A DNA stretch of 52,529 nt from Ligilactobacillus salivarius DSM 20555 = ATCC 11741. GTDB taxonomy: Bacteria; Bacillota; Bacilli; Lactobacillales; Lactobacillaceae. Made by a program: the position numbers and the translations under genes. Of the stretch, positions 48,647-52,529 are shown piece after piece (position 1 is the stretch's first letter; every line of letters begins with the position of its first letter). The notes under the pieces were generated by a model that ran no database searches, had not been told where the DNA came from, and saw only the letters and a program-made list of their open reading frames with translations. Location: the NCBI RefSeq assembly GCF_001435955.1, contig NZ_AYYT01000013.1, positions 1 to 52,529 on the forward strand, given 5' to 3'.

Positions 48647-51082
48647 GTGAAAAATGAGTTTAAATCGAGTAGAAAAATATTTAATAAAATTAGGCTGCCT
48701 AAAGTCAAGCATAAAAAGATTATATGGCTGGGACTAGCATTTTTATTGATATTCGGTATTTTTACTCCAATAACGGCTTTAGCAGCCGACAAGACTTCAG
48801 GTTTCACAAGTTTTGATCAATTAATGAAGACAGTTGGTTCGTTTAACGGGACTTTAAAAGAAGGGCCTCCAACTGACGCTGCATTGTGGTATTACAATCA
48901 CTGGGGACAATACTTAAAGGCTTCTCCAGTATATATTGCTTTAGGAAACGGAGTATTAGGAACGATAGCTAAAGTTTTATATGGTTTTGTCAATGGCTTA
49001 GAAAATATTTACGAGAATTTGTTTAACCTGTTTGGATTATTTGGCTATCTTAGTGACAATAAACAAGGTGGAATTTTCTACACTGTTTATCATGGTTTAC
49101 AAACTGTAGGACTTTCACTTTTTATTATGTTATTAGTTGGGTATATAATTATCAGTTTATTTACTAGCAGACCTAAATATAAAGATATTATGGTCAGACT
49201 TATTACAGCTAGTTTTATAATTGGAGCTTTACCCTGGGGAATCACTCAATTTAGTACTGCAATTCAAAAAGATATTGGGACAACGATTAAATCTAAAAGT
49301 CTAGGTTCATTAGCTGTTCAACCTATTCGAAATAATACAGTTGATTTAAAGGTATTAGCAGAAAATGGATTTGACGAGAAAACATATCCATTAGATAGTA
49401 AGGGCTATTTAAAAAATATCAAAAAAGCAAATAATATAACCGATAGTAAGAAGAAGGTAAATACCAGTGATTATGTAGGTAATGTTAACTTTAGTGCGTC
49501 TTTAGGTGTTTCTGATACTGATGTAGGAAATTCTTTAGATAAAGCTCATAAAGGCTTGAAAGGTTTATTTGAACATGAGCCTAACTCAACTGACGATAAA
49601 GTAATTGCAATTACTGAACATAGATTTATGAAGAGTGCTAATGCCTTAGAAAATATTTATCCACGTTATCGAGTTAACTGGATAGCAGTATATGCACAAT
49701 ATATTGTTTTAATTGTGTTATTACTATCAATGTCGATTAAAATTGTAAAATCAATCTATGAAGTTTTCTTTACATCAGTGATTGCTCCGTTGATTGCTTA
49801 TACAGAAGTAGAAGGAAATAAAAAAGTTAAAGAACTACTTGGTGCAGTTGTTGGTGGAATTGCAGGTATATTCTTTGAAGTTTTAACTTTAAGAATGACA
49901 GTTGAAATTCTAAGAGATTTACCAAACTTAAAAGTTTTTGACGGACTATCAAGTTGGCAAAATTGGATTATGGCAATTATCATCTATCTAGGTATATTCT
50001 TTGGTGCAATGCAAGGAATTACAATTGTTGAACGCTGGTTAGGTGTTTCAACTGGTCATAATGAACAAATGCAACAGATGATGGGAGCCATGATGTTAGC
50101 TGGTGTTGCTGGTGGAGCTGCAAGTGGTTTAGGTCATTTAGGAGCTGGAGCTGCAAGTAGTGCTGCTAGTGGTGTAAGTAGAGGTACAAAAGCTTTACCA
50201 GGTATGGCAAGAAACTTTGCAAATAAGGCAGCTGGTGGCATAGGAGCTGCTCAAGGTGTTGGTAATAAGATTGCTCAACAAGGATTAGGAAAAACAATGT
50301 CTTCTGGGGCTACTAACGCCTTTAATAAAGCGTCAAAAGGAATTTCTAATAAAGCTGAGCAGTTTAAAAAATCAGGAAGCGGCATTAAAGATTCTTACAA
50401 TCAAGGTGTAAAATCTGGGAGTAAAGCAGTAAATAATAATTCTCCAAGTGCTGATGATGTTTTAAAAGGGAAAGCTGATCCCCCTGGGCCTGATACTTCA
50501 AAAATGTCTAATAGTCCAGGCACCTCTGACGATGCAAAACGGCAACAACTAGAAGATCAGGCTACTACGACATACAATCCTGACGGAACTAAGAACTATC
50601 AACCAGGAGCTAATGATGGAGCTAATAGTCCAGCAAATCGCCTAAATAGAATGAATGAACGAAATGACACAGGTGGCGGTACTTCAAAAGATGATGGTGG
50701 AAATCAAGATGACGGAGAGAGTGGGATAAGTAACCAGCAACCACCTCAAAGTAGTAATGTAGATGGTGGAATAAATGGCTCACAACCACCTCAAAGTAAT
50801 GGAGAGAATGGAACAAATAGTTCACAGCCACCTCAGAATAATGAAGTAAATGGTTCTCAACCATCTCAAAATGACGGAGGAAATGGAGTAAATAAATCAC
50901 AACCTACACAACCACCTAAAAATAATAAGCATGTAAATCAATATTTAAATAAGGATAAGAAGACTAATAATCAATATCAAAAATCTAAAGAATCATTCCA
51001 AAAAGCACAAGGAAAACTTCAACAAGGAATGATGTATTTCAATCAAAAAAGCCATATTCAAGCTAAAGAGATTGATGAATAG
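48647..51082 (+). CDS. TrbL/VirB6-type multi-pass channel protein
   Basis: An 811-residue protein. GTG 48647 lies behind GAGGTGACAAAT. It opens with a signal-like helix (KKIIWLGLAFLLIFGIF, then ITALAAD, perhaps cleaved). About six further helices lie between residues 90 and 470 (VGLSLFIMLLVGYIIISLF, YAQYIVLIVLLLSMSI, GAVVGGIAGIFFEVL, IMAIIIYLGIFFGAM), as in TrbL/VirB6 proteins. A Gly/Ala/Ser-rich stretch (about 485-590) follows. The Asn/Gly/Gln/Ser tail has repeats of SQPPQxN. It forms the inner-membrane pore of the transfer channel. Confidence 0.8.
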   Translation: MKNEFKSSRKIFNKIRLPKVKHKKIIWLGLAFLLIFGIFTPITALAADKTSGFTSFDQLMKTVGSFNGTLKEGPPTDAALWYYNHWGQYLKASPVYIALGNGVLGTIAKVLYGFVNGLENIYENLFNLFGLFGYLSDNKQGGIFYTVYHGLQTVGLSLFIMLLVGYIIISLFTSRPKYKDIMVRLITASFIIGALPWGITQFSTAIQKDIGTTIKSKSLGSLAVQPIRNNTVDLKVLAENGFDEKTYPLDSKGYLKNIKKANNITDSKKKVNTSDYVGNVNFSASLGVSDTDVGNSLDKAHKGLKGLFEHEPNSTDDKVIAITEHRFMKSANALENIYPRYRVNWIAVYAQYIVLIVLLLSMSIKIVKSIYEVFFTSVIAPLIAYTEVEGNKKVKELLGAVVGGIAGIFFEVLTLRMTVEILRDLPNLKVFDGLSSWQNWIMAIIIYLGIFFGAMQGITIVERWLGVSTGHNEQMQQMMGAMMLAGVAGGAASGLGHLGAGAASSAASGVSRGTKALPGMARNFANKAAGGIGAAQGVGNKIAQQGLGKTMSSGATNAFNKASKGISNKAEQFKKSGSGIKDSYNQGVKSGSKAVNNNSPSADDVLKGKADPPGPDTSKMSNSPGTSDDAKRQQLEDQATTTYNPDGTKNYQPGANDGANSPANRLNRMNERNDTGGGTSKDDGGNQDDGESGISNQQPPQSSNVDGGINGSQPPQSNGENGTNSSQPPQNNEVNGSQPSQNDGGNGVNKSQPTQPPKNNKHVNQYLNKDKKTNNQYQKSKESFQKAQGKLQQGMMYFNQKSHIQAKEIDE

Positions 51083-51085
51083 GAA

Positions 51086-51114
51086 AAAGCAGCTCAATTT
51101 GGGCTGTTTTTTTA
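51086..51114 (+). terminator. Terminator after the VirB6-like gene
   Basis: AGCAGCTC-AATTT-GGGCTGTTTTTTT. Confidence 0.8.
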
Positions 51115-51134
51115 TATGTAGTACAATGTTGCTT

Positions 51135-51174
51135 TTGTCATAAAAATGGTACTTTTTGAAATTCAAGTTATAGT
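51135..51174 (+). promoter_or_regulatory. Conjugation-type promoter of the LPXTG gene
   Basis: TTGTCATAAAAATGG box at 51135, -10-like TATAGT at 51169, 34 bases apart. Confidence 0.65.
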
Positions 51175-51207
51175 TTCTATATCAAATATATTAGAGGTGA
51201 TTTTTTT

Positions 51208-51808
51208 ATGGTTTCTAAAAATAATATAAGAAACAAGATGGAACAAACTGCTAATAGAACTCCGCATTACGCAATTCGTAAGGTAGGTGTAGGAGTTGCT
51301 TCAGTTTTAATTTCAACAACTCTTTATATGGGGGCTAACACTGCAAAAGCTGATAGCTTACCAAATACAGCGACAGATGTTACTACAACTAAACCAACAA
51401 CAGTTAGTTCTTCAAGTTCAACTCAGGAAAATACAACTGCCGATCAAACTACAGAATCAACAACGCCTATAGTTAATAATTCTGTTGATTCAAATGCTGG
51501 TACACAAATCAAGTATCAATCAAGTTCAAAAAGAAGAAGTAACTTATGATACAACTAGCCAAACTGTAGAAGTAGAGTATACAAAACTTCCAGATAAAGA
51601 AACAGCTGTTGCTTCTAATAAGCAACAAGTAACGCTTCCAACTCCTAAGAAACAAGCGAAAGTTCAATCTAAGTTTGTAACAACTGAGTTACCACAAACA
51701 GGAGAAAAGAGAAATAGTGGTTTGATTGCGACAGGTTTAGCAAGTATAGTTGCTAGTTTAGGTTTAACAGGGATTATGAAACGTAAGAAAAGGAAAAATA
51801 AAAATTAG
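51208..51808 (+). pseudogene. YSIRK/LPXTG surface protein broken by one frameshift
   Basis: ATG 51208 behind GAGGTGATTTTTTT. The first part has a YSIRK-type signal (HYAIRKVGVGVASVLISTTL, then YMGANTAKAD) and a Thr/Ser-rich spacer. It ends at a stop near 51549, after a run of five A at 51519. The next frame continues naturally (QKEEVTYDTTSQTVEVEYTK) to a full sorting signal (LPQTGEKRNSG, hydrophobic helix, KRKKRKNKN). Removing one A would give a protein of about 200 residues. As read, the product is secreted but not anchored. It could also be a sequencing error or phase-variable slippage. Confidence 0.8.
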
Positions 51809-51832
51809 AATTTAAGACTGGAGAATAGAGTA

Positions 51833-52000
51833 ATGGAGAATGAATTGATAGAATTAAGGGATCAAATAATTGATGAGCAAGATCAGATGATTGATATGCA
51901 AAAACAGTTAATAGAACAATTACAGAAGAAATTAGAGCAAAAAGATTTAGAGAACAAAAAATTGCAAGAGAAGATACAAGAGGGGGTAGCAAGACTATAA
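51833..52000 (+). CDS. Small coiled-coil protein (55 residues)
   Basis: ATG 51833 behind CTGGAGAATAGAGTA. The product is one acidic coiled coil (starting MENELIELRDQIIDEQDQMI, continuing QLIEQLQKKLEQ) with regular Leu/Ile heptads. It lies 25 bases after the LPXTG gene and is probably cotranscribed. The function is unknown. Confidence 0.6.
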   Translation: MENELIELRDQIIDEQDQMIDMQKQLIEQLQKKLEQKDLENKKLQEKIQEGVARL

Positions 52001-52056
52001 AAGGAAGGCCAAAGACTAGATTAGACTTGAAAAAGATATTAATGAACTAAAACGTT

Positions 52057-52127
52057 TGTTATAATATGTGTAGTGATATAGGTTCCTAATAGAAATACAG
52101 AATCCCCTTCAACTGAGGGGATTTTTT
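52057..52127 (+). ncRNA. Candidate small RNA with extended -10 and terminator
   Basis: TGTTATAAT (52057-52065) is a perfect extended -10. About 36 bases later AATCCCC-TTCAACTGA-GGGGATT with TTTTT ends transcription (52101-52127). The expected RNA is about 55-60 bases, with no gene inside. Confidence 0.5.
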
Positions 52128-52155
52128 ATTGTCTATAAGTAACCGTTTTACTATC

Positions 52156-52204
52156 TAACAGCTATCTAACTTATCATTATCAATTTATTCTCTAATAGCT
52201 GTTA
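52156..52204. promoter_or_regulatory. 10-bp inverted repeat upstream of the antitoxin gene
   Basis: TAACAGCTAT (52156) is the exact complement of ATAGCTGTTA (52195). It lies about 140 bases before the Phd/YefM gene in AT-rich sequence and may be an operator or replication-related site. Confidence 0.4.
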
Positions 52205-52346
52205 AATTACTATTATTATTCTCTTACTCTCTAATAACTATCTATGGCTTGTTAACTTACTTATTCTTTAATAAAATCATTTGCTGTAAATTTGCAGCTG
52301 ATGATGATATAATTATATAAGATTATAAGTATACGAGGTGATTTTT

Positions 52347-52529
52347 ATGGAACTGACACAACCTGCAACAATTTTGCGAAATTATTCTAAAGTGTTAGAT
52401 GATTTAGATGTAGGAAAACCAATTATATTAACTAAGAATGGTGTTGGAAAAGCTGCTTTAGTTAACATTGAACAATGGGATAGGCTACAGGCTGAAATAA
52501 GATTATTAAAAGAACTAAATAAAGCTGAA
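52347..52529 (+). CDS. Phd/YefM-family antitoxin, cut by window end
   Basis: ATG 52347 behind ACGAGGTGATTTTT. The 61 visible residues (starting MELTQPATILRNYSKVLDDL, continuing DVGKPIILTKNGVGKAALVN then IEQWDRLQAE) match the Phd/YefM N-terminal DNA-binding domain: strand, helix, then KPIxLTKNGxGxAxLV. These antitoxins repress their own operon and neutralise RelE/ParE/Doc-type toxins. The toxin would lie beyond the window. The gene has no stop within it. Confidence 0.85.
   Translation, partial: MELTQPATILRNYSKVLDDLDVGKPIILTKNGVGKAALVNIEQWDRLQAEIRLLKELNKAE

Noticed and set aside
50622-50900. Minus-strand His/Leu-rich frame within the VirB6-like gene
   Set aside because: It is a mirror of the SQPPQ repeats on the coding strand, with no start signals.

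Overview
The window is about 52.5 kb of AT-rich Gram-positive DNA that reads as most of a large conjugative plasmid, or a plasmid-like integrated element, of a lactobacillus. The evidence is a YSIRK-type signal peptide, two LPQTG cell-wall anchors, ISL3-family transposase remains, AGGAGG-type ribosome binding sites, and a Gram-positive transfer region with MobP2-type relaxase, VirD4/TraG, TrbL/VirB6, a VirB2-like pilin, TopB and an LtrC-like primase. No VirB4 ATPase or VirB1 hydrolase is in the window, so part of the transfer region must lie outside it. No tRNA, rRNA or CRISPR array was seen. The species is not determined.

Layout. 1-1850: end of a sortase-anchored surface protein and a wrecked ISL3 element. 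1963-9021: an AEP-primase/RepA-like replication protein, a thioredoxin-fold protein, a DNA-binding protein next to repeated TGCACA boxes, and a run of small membrane or coiled-coil proteins. 9030-9583: a large, highly folded non-coding RNA. 9588-20560: an array of independent gene cassettes. Each cassette has a nearly identical ~220-nt hairpin-rich leader, then one to four small, often acidic, unrecognised genes, then its own terminator. There are seven full leaders and one truncated one. 20560-22600: a non-coding region with a type I toxin-antitoxin-like locus, several strong dyads that look like an oriT, and an iteron field of at least 19 ACTACC repeats. 22613-27497: relaxosome genes ending in the relaxase. 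27498-28907: small genes and more structured RNA. 28908-51082: primase/LtrC, TopB, Clp-like AAA+ ATPase, pilin, coiled-coil protein, VirD4 and VirB6. 51208-52529: a frameshifted LPXTG protein, a coiled-coil peptide, a possible small RNA and the start of a Phd/YefM antitoxin.

Two systems stand out. First, the cassette array abuts the probable oriT and every cassette is transcribed toward it. That is the orientation needed if the entering transfer strand serves directly as template. Compensatory base changes show that the leaders really fold. I therefore propose that the array is a leading region of early-expressed, probably anti-defence genes driven by single-strand hairpin promoters or controlled by a shared leader RNA. 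Second, seven places in the transfer genes carry an nTGTCA-A/T-rich box whose start lies exactly 34 nt before the start of a -10-like hexamer, with no normal -35. These sites precede the relaxosome, primase, topB, pilin, virB6 and LPXTG genes and one short non-coding unit. This looks like one conjugation regulon under an unidentified activator or sigma factor.
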